Position numbers and translations under genes: made by a program
Assembly (NCBI GenBank): GCA_033297075.1
Contig: MU858048.1
Coordinates: forward strand, 1-64,000
Length of the DNA: 64,000 bases
Direction: 5' to 3'
DNA from: Rhypophila decipiens
Taxonomy: Eukaryota; Ascomycota; Sordariomycetes; Sordariales; Naviculisporaceae
Notes under the pieces: model-generated
What the model was told of the DNA's origin: nothing
The model's database searches: none
What the model saw: only the letters and a program-made list of their open reading frames with translations
In this document: one piece after another, positions 1-11,425 of the stretch
How positions within the stretch are numbered: position 1 is the stretch's first letter
Layout of the letters: every line of letters starts with the position of its first letter

Positions 1-1438
1 CAAATTCTAAGCTGCAAGCCAGCCTTAGAATTGTGTGTTATATAGTGGTTTCAATAGGGCACTATCGCTTGTGTTATCACGGCTCGCCGTGACATATGTA
101 TAGTATATATAATAGCTGTAACGCCAGTAACATACCACACCACTGAGCCACAAACCCACAAAAGGGCATGATTCTAGAACGGAAGAGTCCGCTCTAGGAT
201 TGGTATGTATAGTTTTTGACGCGGTCATGACAACAGCTGTAATAGTACGATCGTGATAATTAGTAATTATATTATTAGTATAGAAAAAAAGTATAAAGTT
301 AAAATCTAGAAATAATATAATTAATTAAATTAAAAGATAAAGAATAGAAAAGAATATTTATAAATAACTAGATTATGGTAAAACTCGTTAAATATAGTTC
401 TATTATACTCTTTAATACTCAGAATAAATTTATAGAGTTTATATAGTTAATTATTAGTAATCGAATCTAAATTACAGGATTTATTATTAGAATATTCTTT
501 TTTATTATTAGAGTAATTATTAAATTAATTAAAAATTAATTTAGATTTATTAGTATAAACTAGAGTAATTTATTTAGAAAATAGCTTAGATTCGTTAGTA
601 TAATATAGTTTATTAATACTAATTAAATTATTAATTAGTACTATATTCTTATTAAAGGCTAATTTAGTGAGTATTTCTAATAACGTTAATAATATTATAG
701 TAAATATCATATTCTATATATATATTATATTATAATATATATACTTAAAAGTTAAGGTATATATAAGTACAAACCTAGTATTATTATACTAAGAGTATTT
801 TAGCTGGATATGTGTTTGGCCGGATATACCCTATGTATATAAAGTCACAAAATTTACTTGGTGCTAAGCCGGGTATTGTGTCCCTAAAGGGATAGTGGGT
901 GGATGCTGAGCTGGACCTGAGGGTGGGCGAGGGTCTGATTGTGGCGGTGGGGTTAAGGTCGTTCGAGGGAGAGGCGCACCCGACTCACCGTTCGACTCGA
1001 ATACGGGCGCAAACCAAAAAGCAGCCTCAACTCCATCCCGCCTCCATTTTGACGACCTCAATAGTCCGCCAAACCTAAGAGTCAACCCTCCATTCGCGTT
1101 TGTTGCTGGTCGATTTTCCTTATGTGTTTTTGATCGCATAGACCTACTCCCTCACAACGACATATCTATATATTTTGTCGGGATTTCGGTTTCGACAAAA
1201 ATTTCTTTCTTCTTTGCGACGTCGCATTTCTCAAATTTAGCTCTTTTTTCAGAGAACTGAACTCCTCAATAAGCCCGGCCGTTTTTATTCAGCGCCGGCA
1301 AACGTTGCGATACCAAGGAGATACATTCTCGTTCCGCGGATCGCTTTACATACCGTCAGGGAAACCACCTTTTACCAACACTTGCCGCCAGTCTCCTTGA
1401 GCCAGACTTCTTAGCTGATTCCCAACACAGACAGCAAC
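1..1438. other. AT-rich decayed stretch and XRN1 upstream region
   Basis: No gene is supported here. Bases about 240-860 are extremely AT-rich, full of TTAGTA/TTAATTA-like words and stop codons in all frames, as expected for a repeat decayed by RIP; no terminal repeats could be defined. Two short hairpins lie at the left edge (3-32 and 77-92). From about 860 the composition returns to normal, and 1140-1438 is probably promoter and 5' UTR of the XRN1 gene. The 91-residue minus-strand reading frame at 864-1139 has no recognisable domain. Confidence 0.6.
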
Positions 1439-4400
1439 ATGGGGTGCGCACTTGCCAAAGTCCGATCGGCCTCGTTGGAATTGCTTACGTAGCTAACGTT
1501 GCGCCTTGTATAGTGTCCCCAAGTTCTTCAGATGGCTCTCAGAGCGATACCCAGCCATCTCGCAGCTGATCGCCGAAAACCGCATTCCCGAATTCGATTG
1601 CTTATACTTGGATATGAATGGCATCATTCACAATTGTACGCATAAGGATTCCGGAGATGTTCACTTTCGTATGAGTGAAGAGGAGATGTTCATTGCGATA
1701 TTCAACTATATCGAGCATCTCTTCGGCAAAATAAAACCGAAGAAGCTGTTCTTCATGGCTATCGATGGCGTCGCACCCCGAGCCAAGATGAACCAGCAGC
1801 GTGCGCGTCGTTTCCGAACCGCGTTGGACGCCGAACAGGCCCGGGAGAAGGCCCTCCGTGAAGGCAAGGAGCTCCCGAAGGAGGAGCCCTTTGACAGCAA
1901 TTGCATCACCCCTGGCACAGAGTTCATGGCTAAGCTGTCGCAGCAGCTCAAGTACTTCATCAACAAGAAGGTCTCGGAGGATAAAGAATGGCAGGGGCCC
2001 GAAATTGTGCTGTCCGGGCACGAGGTTCCCGGCGAAGGTGAGCACAAGATTATGGAATACATCCGGAATTCGCGTGCTCAGCCTGACTACAACCCCAACG
2101 TCCGCCACTGTCTTTACGGCCTTGATGCGGACTTGATCATGTTGGGTCTCCTAAGCCACGACCCCCATTTCTGCCTCCTTCGCGAGGAGGTAACATTTGG
2201 CCGCCAGGCCAAGAACAAGTCGAAAGAGCTTGAGCACCAGAACTTCTACTTGATGCATCTCTGTATCGTGCGAGAATATCTCGAATTGGAGTTCCAGGAG
2301 CTGAAACAGGAGGGCGCGATGCCCTTCCCCTTCGACATGGAAAGGGTCATCGATGACTTTATCCTCATGGCTTTCTTTGTAGGAAACGATTTCCTTCCCA
2401 ACCTCCCCCGCCTTCACATCAACGAGGGCGCACTGGCCACCATGTTCAGGCTTTACAAGCAAGTGCTTCCGCATTGCGATGGCTACATTAACGAAGGCGG
2501 CAAGGTTAATATTGCAAGGCTTGCCCTTCTGATTGAGGAGATCGGCAAAGAGGAGTTTCGCTTCTTCGAACACGAGAACCAAGACAAGAGTTGGCTTCGA
2601 GGAAAGAAGCTGCTCGACAAGGACGAGACGGAGAGGAGCAAGGCACAGGCCAAAGGAAAGCTCGTTGTCACGTCAGACCAAAAGACTCTCTGGAAGCAGA
2701 AGATTCGCAAGTTTCTGACCAACCGCAATTCCAACACGCTTGATCTTGGTACCCAGCTGAAGGCAGAGGATCGGAGATTCGTACAGGACCTTGCAGCTGC
2801 AGCTCACATTGAATGGGCGACGAAAGAGGACGAAGAAGGCGACAGGCATATGATCCTATCCTTCCCAGAAATGGACGAAGAAGACGAAAGCGACGAAGAA
2901 GCTCAGTCGGCCGTCTTGCGTATCGTCAAGAAATACGACAGTGCCCAGGTTGTCGATCTTACAGCTGCCGACGCCCAAGCTGCTCTGGAAGAGACCTACA
3001 AGCAGAAATTTCAGGAGTGGAAAGACAATTACTACTACAACAAGTTCGAGGATTGGACGCCAGAGAACAAGGACGAGGAACTGCGGAAACTATGCGAGAA
3101 TTACATTCAAGGCCTGCAGTGGGTTCTTTACTACTACTATCGTGGTATCGCCTCGTGGCCCTGGTTCTACCGCTACCACTATTCGCCCATGATCTCGGAT
3201 ATCATGAAAGGTATCAATGCCGACCTCAACTTCAACCTGGGCCAGCCTTTCAAGCCATACGAACAACTCATGGGTGTTTTGCCCGACCGCAGCAAGAAGA
3301 TTGTTCCCACGGTCTACTGGGAGCTAATGACGGACCCAAAGTCGCCCATCATCGACTTTTACCCCAGAGATTTCGAGCTTGATATGAATGGCAAGAAGAT
3401 GGAATGGGAGGCTGTCGTCAAGATCCCTTTTATCCAGGAAGATCGCTTACTCAAGGCCATGGCCCCGAAAAACGAGCTTCTCTCTGAAGATGAAAAGGCG
3501 AGGAATGATTTTGGGGTTGCTCTCAAGTTTACTTACTCCGACAGCGTGGACTTCACGTATCCTTCATCGCTCGTCGACGTGTTTCCGCCCGTTGCTCACT
3601 GCCACTGTGTCGAGAACATCTTTGAACTACCCCCCGTCGAAGGATTAGAGTACCGGGTTGGTCTTACTGATGGCGCTCTCCTCAACGTTTCCGCATTGGC
3701 GGGATTTCCGACATTGGCCACTCTGCCATATAACGCCTACCTGGACTTCCATGGAGTCAATGTTTTCCAGCAAGACAGCCGTAACGAGAGCATGGTCGTC
3801 GACCTGCTCGACACGGACAAGCGGACCAAGTCGTCGGCCGCCAAACTGAAAATCGGGAAGCGATGCTTCGTTGGGTACCCGTTCTTGCAAGAGGGCAAAA
3901 TTGTCCGAGTCTCTGACCAACTTTTCTCCTACGTCCTGGCTGAAGATGGTAGTGGCCAGGTCGTGTCCATCAACAACGGCCCAAGAGAGATCGAGGACTT
4001 CAGAATGAAGGCGTCCAAGATTGAGAACTTCTACAACAAGCGGTTGGGCATCCTGATTGGCAACGTTGAGTCGATAGTCAAGGTGCAGATGCTCAAGGGC
4101 CTGATCAAGACAGACGAGGGAGCGACCATGAAGGAATATGGCGATATCCCCGGAATGGAGACCGACTATGCTTCTCAGATCGTAGTTGACGAAGTAGTCA
4201 ATGAGGACGAGCGCTTTATCGAGAAGGCTGCCCTGCCCCTTGAGGAAGAGTTTCCCCTCAAGTCTGTCGGCTTCTTCTTGGGCGACTTTAACTACGGCCG
4301 CCCGTTGGAGGTTGCGGGCTATGTCAACGGGAAGCTCGCTGTCTGGATTGCAACAACTGAACGGGAGCCCGAATTCGCTCGCAAGATCATTCAAGACGCG

Positions 4401-5771
4401 CAGCGAGGAAATCAATACTCTCCGTCCTATCATGTTGCGAGGCAACTGGATTTGCACCCACTCACACTCAGCAAGATTACTTCCTCCTTCTTTGTCCGCA
4501 CAGTAGGTGACCTGAGAGTCAATCTCGGTCTCAACCTGAAGTTCGAAGGCAGGAAGCAAAAGGTTTTGGGATATTCTCGCAAGTCTGAAACGGGATGGGA
4601 GTTCAGCCCGGCTGCTGTCCACTTGATTGTCGACTACATGACGAGGTTCCCCGACTTCTTCGCCGGGGTCAAGAGGAATCCCTCTGGAAGCGAACTCAGG
4701 GAGACGGATCTATGGTCTGATCCAGCGGTGGCTTCGGCAAGAGTCAAGGAAATCGGCGCCTGGCTGAAAACCCTCAAGACGAATTCGTTGGACAGAGTTC
4801 CGCTCGACGCCGAACAGCTCGACTCGGAAGTTGTCATGAAGCTCGCTGAAGAATCGGACAGGCTGAAGATCGCTGAGATGCCTCAGAAACCCACCAAGAT
4901 CAACGGCGTCCCCCGAAGTGGGTTCATGCGGCCTCAAGATGCCGAGCACCGTCTTGGAAATCAGTACTTTGGCTTGGGAGATCGCGTCGTCTACGTTGCG
5001 CAGACTGGTAAAGTCCCTATTGCGTATCGGGGTACTGTCGTCGGTATAAGCCGTACGCCTACAGCCAAGCTGCTGGATGTGGTCTTTGACGTCACCTTCA
5101 TGAGCGGCACGACCCTTGGTGATCGATGCCCGCCGTTCCGCGGCCAGACTGTCCCTGCGACCGCCTTGCTCAATTTGACCAACAGACAAGTTGTAGCTGG
5201 CTCCAAGGCTACTCTGAACCGGCAGCCCCTCAGCCCGTCGGTTACCACCCTCACGGCGCATGGTAATTACGGAATGTCAGGTGGAAAGCGATTGCGGGAC
5301 TCAGATGCTCCACCGCCGCTCCAAGGCGGTTGGCGTGGTGCCCTTAATGGAGGTGGCGGCCGCGGAGGTCGCGGTGGTGGAAGAGGGGGACTAGGCTATG
5401 GTCAAGGTCAAGGTCAGGGCAACCAGATCAACTTGCTTCATCGGAGCGGCCCGCCCGGAGAGAACGGAGGTCGTGGCCGAGGAGGTTTTAGAGGTGGTCC
5501 TCGTGGTGGTGGAGGTTTCCCTCAACAGCAGGCCAATCCTACTCCTGCCCCTGGTGGCAGTGGTGGTGATTTTGCGCCGCAGGGCGTGTACTCTGCTGTC
5601 CCACCGCCCTCGAGCCTCGAAGCTGCTAGAGGTGGACGGGGCCGGGGTCGGGGAGGAGGTCGTGGACGTGGTGAAGGCCGTGGACGCGGTGAAGGCCGCG
5701 GAAGGGGAGGCTTTGGCCGTGGTGCTGGACGTGGCGGAGCTGGAGGAGCAGGGACCCCGCAGACCGAGTAG
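1439..5771 (+). CDS. XRN1: 5'-3' exoribonuclease 1 (cytoplasmic XRN1/KEM1)
   Basis: Processive 5'-3' exoribonuclease that degrades decapped mRNA in the cytoplasm. Exons are 1439-1443 and 1514-5771 (1420 residues). The first coding exon is only ATGGG; splicing the 70-nt intron (CTAAC branch site near 1491) gives the family N-terminus MGVPKFFRW, which no unspliced start does. Conserved catalytic features match yeast numbering: D35 in YLDMNGIIH, D86 in AIDG, K93, R100/R101 in the KMNQQRARRFR segment, then the GLDADLIML and FFVGNDFLPNLP motifs. Downstream come the XRN1-specific PAZ/SH3-like region and, from about residue 1275, an Arg-Gly-rich tail (GGRGRGRG-type repeats) that is low complexity at DNA level too. 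Length fits filamentous-fungal XRN1. The nuclear paralogue Rat1 is shorter and lacks this C-terminal half, so XRN1 is preferred. Confidence 0.96.
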
Positions 5772-6243
5772 ATGCTGGATGGATGCAATCTGCTACGGTT
5801 GGAATCTACGCACTTTGATGTATACGATATCCCTGGAATATGTGGGTTATGGAAGTTATGGGTTTTTCTTTATGTAAGATTCATGTTTCTGTACTTGGTA
5901 TGAACAAGTATCTATCTCACTGGGGTATAAAAGCGAGGTGATGGATGGTGTCAATCTGCACACTACTCGCCTCATATATCTAGATAGATAGGCGCTTCCC
6001 AGCGGAGAGGTGTGGTACCTTGGGATATCAACATTTGTAAGGATCTTTCGGTGTCGATCATTGTCAAGGTCTGTGCTATACAGACGTTCTGACGAGCAAC
6101 TTGAATGACCGACCCATTGGAAGGTCTTGGATCGGTGAGGTCCAACAGGGAGCTTAGCAAATGCGCTCTGCCCATCTGGCAAGTGGCAGCAGAAGGAGCC
6201 CGTAGCTATCAAAAGGAGATAATACTAGAATCACACTATTGAT
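5772..6243. other. XRN1 3' flank
   Basis: Presumed 3' UTR and terminator of XRN1 followed by unassigned sequence. Only short frames without domain signatures are present. The left target-site duplicate of the inverted-repeat element begins at 6244. Confidence 0.5.
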
Positions 6244-6251
6244 TATAAGAA
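6244..6251. repeat. Left 8-bp target-site duplication
   Basis: TATAAGAA directly abutting the left terminal inverted repeat; an identical copy abuts the right end at 6951-6958. Confidence 0.7.
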
Positions 6252-6950
6252 GGCCCCTAATATACAGGCACCAGTCCTCTCATATACAGGCACCAGTCCA
6301 ATTTGGCTTTCCAGACCAGAGGCTTTATTCAAGCCAGTCAAGGCCTTTATTCAAGTCAGTCAAGGTATTTATTCGAGCCAGTCAGAGCATTTATTCGAGC
6401 CAATCAAGGCATATATTCTAACCACTATAACTAGTCAAGGTATTTATTCTAACTAGTTAAGGCCTTTCTTCTAACCAGTTAAAGCATTTATTCTAGCTAG
6501 TAAGGCCTTTATTCTAGCTAGTTAAGGCCTTATTAGTAGAAACCAGGTAGTAAATAGTAGATTATAAAGATCTAACGTTAGTTCATATATATATATATAT
6601 AGTCGACTATAAAGATAGTAATTCAATTAATAGATATTAGTTAGTTAATTAGTTATAAGAGTAGAAGAGAGAGCCTAGCTATAGTAAAGCCGTAGTAAGC
6701 TAAAGGGCTCTCTATATACTAGCTACTATATAGCTATTATATTATCCTTATCTAATCTATGGCGGGGTAATCTGACTAATGGCATTATGGCGTTGAATCC
6801 ACGTGATATATATTCCAACAGGCCTTTATTTTAACCAGTTAAAGCCTCTATTCCAATAAGAGAAGTACTTATATATACGAAGACTTATACCCGTATATGA
6901 AAGGACTTATGCCCGTATATAAAAGGACTAGTACCTGTATATTAAGCGCC
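6252..6950. mobile_element. Non-autonomous TIR element (hAT-like MITE), RIP-decayed
   Basis: A 699-bp element bounded by imperfect terminal inverted repeats of about 48 bp. The left end starts GGCCCCTAATATACAGG; the right end, reverse-complemented, starts GGCGCTTAATATACAGG. By eye about 39 of 48 positions match, and most differences are C/T as RIP would produce. The identical octamer TATAAGAA flanks both sides (6244-6251 and 6951-6958), as expected for an 8-bp target-site duplication, typical of hAT-type transposons (P elements also make 8 bp). There is no transposase frame. Subterminal ~22-bp repeats occur twice at the left and three times at the right; the interior holds a tandem array and AT-rich sequence. 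It lies between the 3' ends of XRN1 and SPC3. The superfamily assignment is inference. Confidence 0.75.
6320..6536. repeat. Degenerate ~22-bp tandem repeats inside the TIR element
   Basis: About nine to ten tandem units of the form AAGGCCTTTATTCTAACYAG with a short GTC/GTT tail. Units differ mainly by C/T and G/A changes, so the array looks RIP-mutated. Two further related units lie near 6823-6855. Confidence 0.75.
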
Positions 6951-6958
6951 TATAAGAA
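6951..6958. repeat. Right 8-bp target-site duplication
   Basis: TATAAGAA directly abutting the right terminal inverted repeat, identical to 6244-6251. Confidence 0.7.
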
Positions 6959-7065
6959 CTGGATACATCATTGAGGCATTGACTTGTTTTAATAAAATGT
7001 TCTTGTTTCATTTGTTCGGTCTCTGGTTTTGGTATCAAAACATGCTCCCCAATTCTTTACGCTGC

Positions 7066-7908
7066 TTATTTTGAGCTCCCCTTCTGCCCCTCAGTCTTCT
7101 TGGTCTTGATGGCAGGGAGGGCGAATTTCTTGCTCAACCCGTTCTTGAGCTTCTTCCACTTGAAGAAGTCCGTCTCCTGGTTCCACGTGAGCAGACCGAC
7201 CCACGGCTGGACATTATAGTGCAGCTTGAGGACGACATTGTCCGTCTCGGCGATCTTGCTTGACGGGTGGGTGATTTGGTATTTTGGTTTTTGGTTCTTG
7301 ATGATGAGCTTTCCACTAAAATTGCAATCAAGTCATGTTAGATAGCTGTCTCTTGATGTTGGTGGAAAGGGGGGGCAGGTAGCGTACCGGCTTGGGTCAA
7401 TCGACTTTCCTGCTGCACTCTTGCGCAGCTTCTTCATCGCCGCGGGACCGAGGTTGGCGAGGTGGTCGGAGCTCGGGGCGGTGATGATCTGGTCCCATAT
7501 CACAGCCTGGTTCTCGGTCACGTTGCCGGCAGCGATGGCGGAGGGAGTGTGTGGCCACTCGGCTGTGACGTAGACGAAGACTTGCTTCGTGTTCCAGGTG
7601 AAGAGCGAGGAGAGGTCGGCTTCTAGGGAGAACTTGATGACTGCATATTCTTCTTTTTTGCTGCTGTAGTAATGCGGCCGGCCGCGGACTCTGTAATTTT
7701 TGTCAGGATTTTGTGTTTTGGCCAAGTCTTGTTTGTAGGCTGGCTGGTACGGCTTGGCTTACACTTGTACTGAGTTCGTCTTGAGGGTCGAAACGACGGG
7801 CGCCCGTGGTGTGATAAAGTCGGTTGATGCAATCAGGGCTGCTACTACAAATATGACTGTCGTGAAGAAGCCGAATGTGTTTTGCAGCCTCACTAATGAG
7901 GAATACAT
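7066..7908 (-). CDS. SPC3: Signal peptidase complex subunit 3 (SPC22/23)
   Basis: Essential non-catalytic subunit of the ER signal peptidase, a type II membrane protein whose luminal domain stabilises the catalytic subunit. Exons are complement(7763-7908, 7388-7690, 7066-7315), giving 232 residues, with two 72-nt introns. The protein starts [20 protein letters not shown], with one membrane span at about residues 13-33, then the luminal SPC22 fold including [37 protein letters not shown] and the C-terminal [18 protein letters not shown]. Splices were chosen because they restore these conserved runs: donor GTAAGC after SVQV, and donor GTACGC within DPSRG. It is divergent from HID1 across 577 bp. 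Nothing is anomalous. Confidence 0.94.
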
Positions 7909-8485
7909 ATTGGAATAGATTGGCGGGTCGTGATCGCAGGGAGTGGAAGGTGGAGGAGGTATTCAGGCGGCGGGAGCTCGATCTCCTGGACGAATTGACG
8001 AGATTGTGGTGGGAACGGATATTTCGTTCAAAAAGTCGCAATCAGCCGTCGTCTGATATTTCACATTTGTCGTCGTCGTGGTGTAGGTAGAATCGGCGCA
8101 AAATGCTACGGCATCGAGACACCGTTGAGATGGGGACTTCAATGGACACGGATGATGCCGATAAGGCCAGATCGTTTCGTCGTGGGGCAGCTCGAAGAAG
8201 CTTTGAGCACTGCCTCAGTGCAATATGGGATTGCTACAGTTGACAGTCCCGGCCGGCAGGGCTCCTTTGAGATGAAACATCAGATAAGGGTTAGGGTTAT
8301 GTGCTACAGTGTACGATTACAGCCGAGCTTGAGGCTTTCCAGGTGATCAGTGATGTAACAAGTCCAGACTGCCGCCTTCCTTTTAACCAGTCGCCAAGTG
8401 CCACTTACCAACGCAACACCGTCTGGCCTTCTGCAAAAACATCATCCATCACTGATGAGAACAATCATGCCCCTAAATCACAAAC
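7909..8485. other. Divergent promoter region SPC3 / HID1
   Basis: A 577-bp gap between two outward-reading genes. It should hold both promoters. I see no convincing coding frame and no clear TATA box. Confidence 0.5.
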
Positions 8486-11425
8486 ATGGGTGCTAGCGAT
8501 TCGAAGCTTGTTTTCAAGAAGGGCATCTTTAGGCTCTCGGAAGAAAGAGCAATCCCGGCTGACGACACTTACTGGACCTCTGTAAGTTCGGATGGCATCA
8601 TGACCATGCTCCTGACTTCCCACCTAGCCATACGGCATGATACTAACTGTAACTGCCCTGGCGTCCTCTAGTTCTGGGAACTCCCCGAGACTGCTGAAGA
8701 TGTGTTTAGTCTTTTTTCGCCTGCCGATGTCCGCCGCACCCGCGATAATGCCCTGGAGAACTTGGAGACTCTGATACTGGCCCTCACGTCCCGCCTCTTC
8801 GTCTTGCGCCACCATCCGTCCTTCCCAGATGCCGAATTCGCTCCCGAACTACATGCGTTAAACTGCATTCGGGTTCTGACCCGTGTCTTGCCATTTCTAT
8901 ACGAAAAGGAGTCTCTGCAGGAATGGGAGGAGAGGTTCTTCTGGGGCCATCGGCGGAAGCGGACGAGGACAGCAGCTATAGCCAGCGAGGTTCTCTTCGA
9001 TGAGGGCCGCGAGGTACAGCCGAGGACGGGCGATGAGTTTGAGGATGCAAAGCCGCTGGCAGAGGAACTTATCGATACCCTGACCGACCTGCTCTTCTTC
9101 TCGGACCTCACGGTGCCGAGGCAGCCCCATGGCAAACCGAAAGTGAGCTATGCCATCTGGCAGAGCGGTGTCGGCTGCAACGCCTCCATACCCACTACCA
9201 AGGAGCATGAGAGTAACCGGAGCGATATCCTGCGGCTCCTGCTCACACTTGCAAGTCAAAGCATGTACATGTCGTCCAGCGTCTTGCCGCAAAAGGGCAA
9301 CCGAACGCTCACGTACCTCTGCACCTGTCCCGATAAGCAGGTCGTCCTCTCGGTCCTATGCTCCTTGCTGAATACGACGCTCAAGTACAACCCGGCTAGT
9401 TGGCGGGTTCCGTACAATGCCCTAGTATTCAAGGATCCGAAGCTGGTGCTTGTCACTTACACGCTCCAGTTTCTTGTGGCCACGGTCCTATATCCCATAC
9501 CGGAGCAACAAGGGACCACGACACCAAAGAACTTCTATCGTCATTTCCTAGGCCGTCTCCATAGACCCCAGGACTTTCAGTTCATCGTCGATGGAATGAC
9601 ACGCATACTAAACCAACCACTACAGGCGAACTCGTACATTCCTGGCGCCCAATCGTCTGTCAGGTTTGCGCCTGAGATTATTATGCTCTTTTGGGAGATC
9701 ACACAGTGCAACAAGCGGTTCCGGTCGTTTATGATCGACACGGACAGGGCCCATGACTTTGTGATTTTGATTCTTTTCTATGCCATGGAGTACAAAGGCG
9801 ACGCATCTAAAAACGGGGTCGTCAGAATGTGTGCCTTCCTCTTACAAACGCTGAGTGTGGAGAAGAATTTCGGCGTGAATCTCAACAAGACCTTTGAGTC
9901 CCAAGAAACCTTGCCACCCGTTCTCCGAATTGTTGGCTTCAGGGGCAGTTACGCCGACTTTTTAATACAGGCAAGTGTGTCACAAGGCATTCGTGTGTTG
10001 GATGTGATGCATTAACTAACTCGACGATAGTCTATATATAACCTCATCACCAAGAGCCAAGGAAAGCTCAGCGCAATCTATCCAGCCCTGCTGGCCGTTA
10101 TCAACAACATCTCGCCCTCTCTCAAGGGGCTAAGCTCTGCTACATGCTCGAGGATCATCCAGCTGTTTAACTCGATGTCTTCGCCATCCTTCCTCATGGC
10201 GAATGAGACTAACCATGACCTCCTACGGTCTCTGTTGGAGTCGATGAACTCCATCATAGAGCATCAATACAGCAGTAAGTAGTCATTGTCGCAATGCACT
10301 CCAGTCCAACATTCAAGCCTCATCTCTGACACAACTGATTATCTAGGCAACGCTGAGTTTGTATATGCGGTGGTGAAGAATAAAAAGAGATTTGAAGCGC
10401 TACGATCCTTTACACTGGAGAGTGGCCAAGAGGAGATAGAAAGGCGTAACAGACGTAGGAAGGAGGCAGGGGGATCTCAAGACCCACTTGAATCACACTC
10501 CACCAGGACATCTGTGGAAAGCCTCAGAAGTCCGACAACGCCGCTGTCGCGATCCTCTACCTTTGGTGAAGGTGCAGAGGAACAACATGACATGTTTGCA
10601 GTTGGTAACGACGACGACGACGATAGTGACGACGAAGAACGGCCAACACCCGCTGCATCAAGTCCTAGTGAAAATCCATCCCGGTCATCTTCTGCTACGG
10701 GAGAGGACGATGTGCCAAGACAGCTGCGCGGCATGTCGGAGAAGGCCCGGGGCAAGATGCCTGCGGGGACAGGCAGATTTTCGCGCCAAAACAGCACAAC
10801 CAGCCTGGGCGGTAACTTGGTCTCTGGGGGCCAGCAGTCCCAGAGCCCCGGCGGCGGCTACTTCGAGCCATCGGCCCATTGGATCGAGAGCTGGCTGCCC
10901 GAGTTGCCACTGCACACTATCCTGACGGTGATACAGCAATTGGCACCTGTGATGCCGCGCCAGGCCATTGGCTCGGACAGGCCCATGTCCCCTGGCACAC
11001 TGCAGCGGATTAGAGAGGTGCCGTTGGCGGGCGTTGACCCGTCACCTGTCAAGATCCAGTCGTTTGAGTGGTCACAGCTAGCCATGGGGTGGTACGAGTC
11101 GCTGCTTTGGAGCTTCATCTTTACGAGTGAGCTGCAGGTTGCCAAAGGGGCCGTGGGCATCTGGAACTCGACGGCCATCAAGCTGTTCCGGGTCCAGGAG
11201 ACGGCAGCCCAGGGCCCGTCGTTGACGTCCCCGCGTGGAGCGGTTGACGCTGTGGGGAGTAATATTGTTTCGAGGATTGGGGCTATGAACTTGCGTGGAG
11301 GGACAACACCCACTGGTTCGGCGGCCGGAGGAACGAACCTTTCTGGGCCAGCTGGCCCAACCGGTGGAGGACCAGGAGCAGCAGGGGGAGGAGGGCAGCA
11401 GCCAACTTCTCATCGTACTGGATAG
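8486..11425 (+). CDS. HID1: HID1-domain protein (dymeclin family, Ecm30-like)
   Basis: Member of the HID1 family of peripheral Golgi/trans-Golgi proteins; animal HID1 acts in dense-core vesicle biogenesis and the yeast relative is Ecm30. Exons 8486-8581, 8672-9970, 10031-10274 and 10347-11425 give 905 residues. The start MGASDSKLVFKKGIFRL has the family N-terminus (MGxxDSKLxFRK), including a possible N-myristoylation glycine at position 2. The intron after residue 465 begins GCAAGT after CAG, a GC-AG intron; splicing joins YADFLIQ to SIYNLITKSQGKLS, the expected family continuity. Residues about 560-680 are an acidic, Ser-rich linker (a DDDDDSDDEE run), followed by the conserved WIESWLPELPLHTILTVIQ block and a Gly/Pro/Thr-rich tail. 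The biochemical role in fungi is not known to me. Confidence 0.9.

Noticed and set aside
1..240. Solo LTR of a retrotransposon
   Set aside because: TG..CA-like ends can be imagined, but no matching target duplication or polypurine tract is visible and the left end is cut off.
3645..4622. 325-residue minus-strand frame
   Set aside because: Antisense shadow of the XRN1 coding exon.
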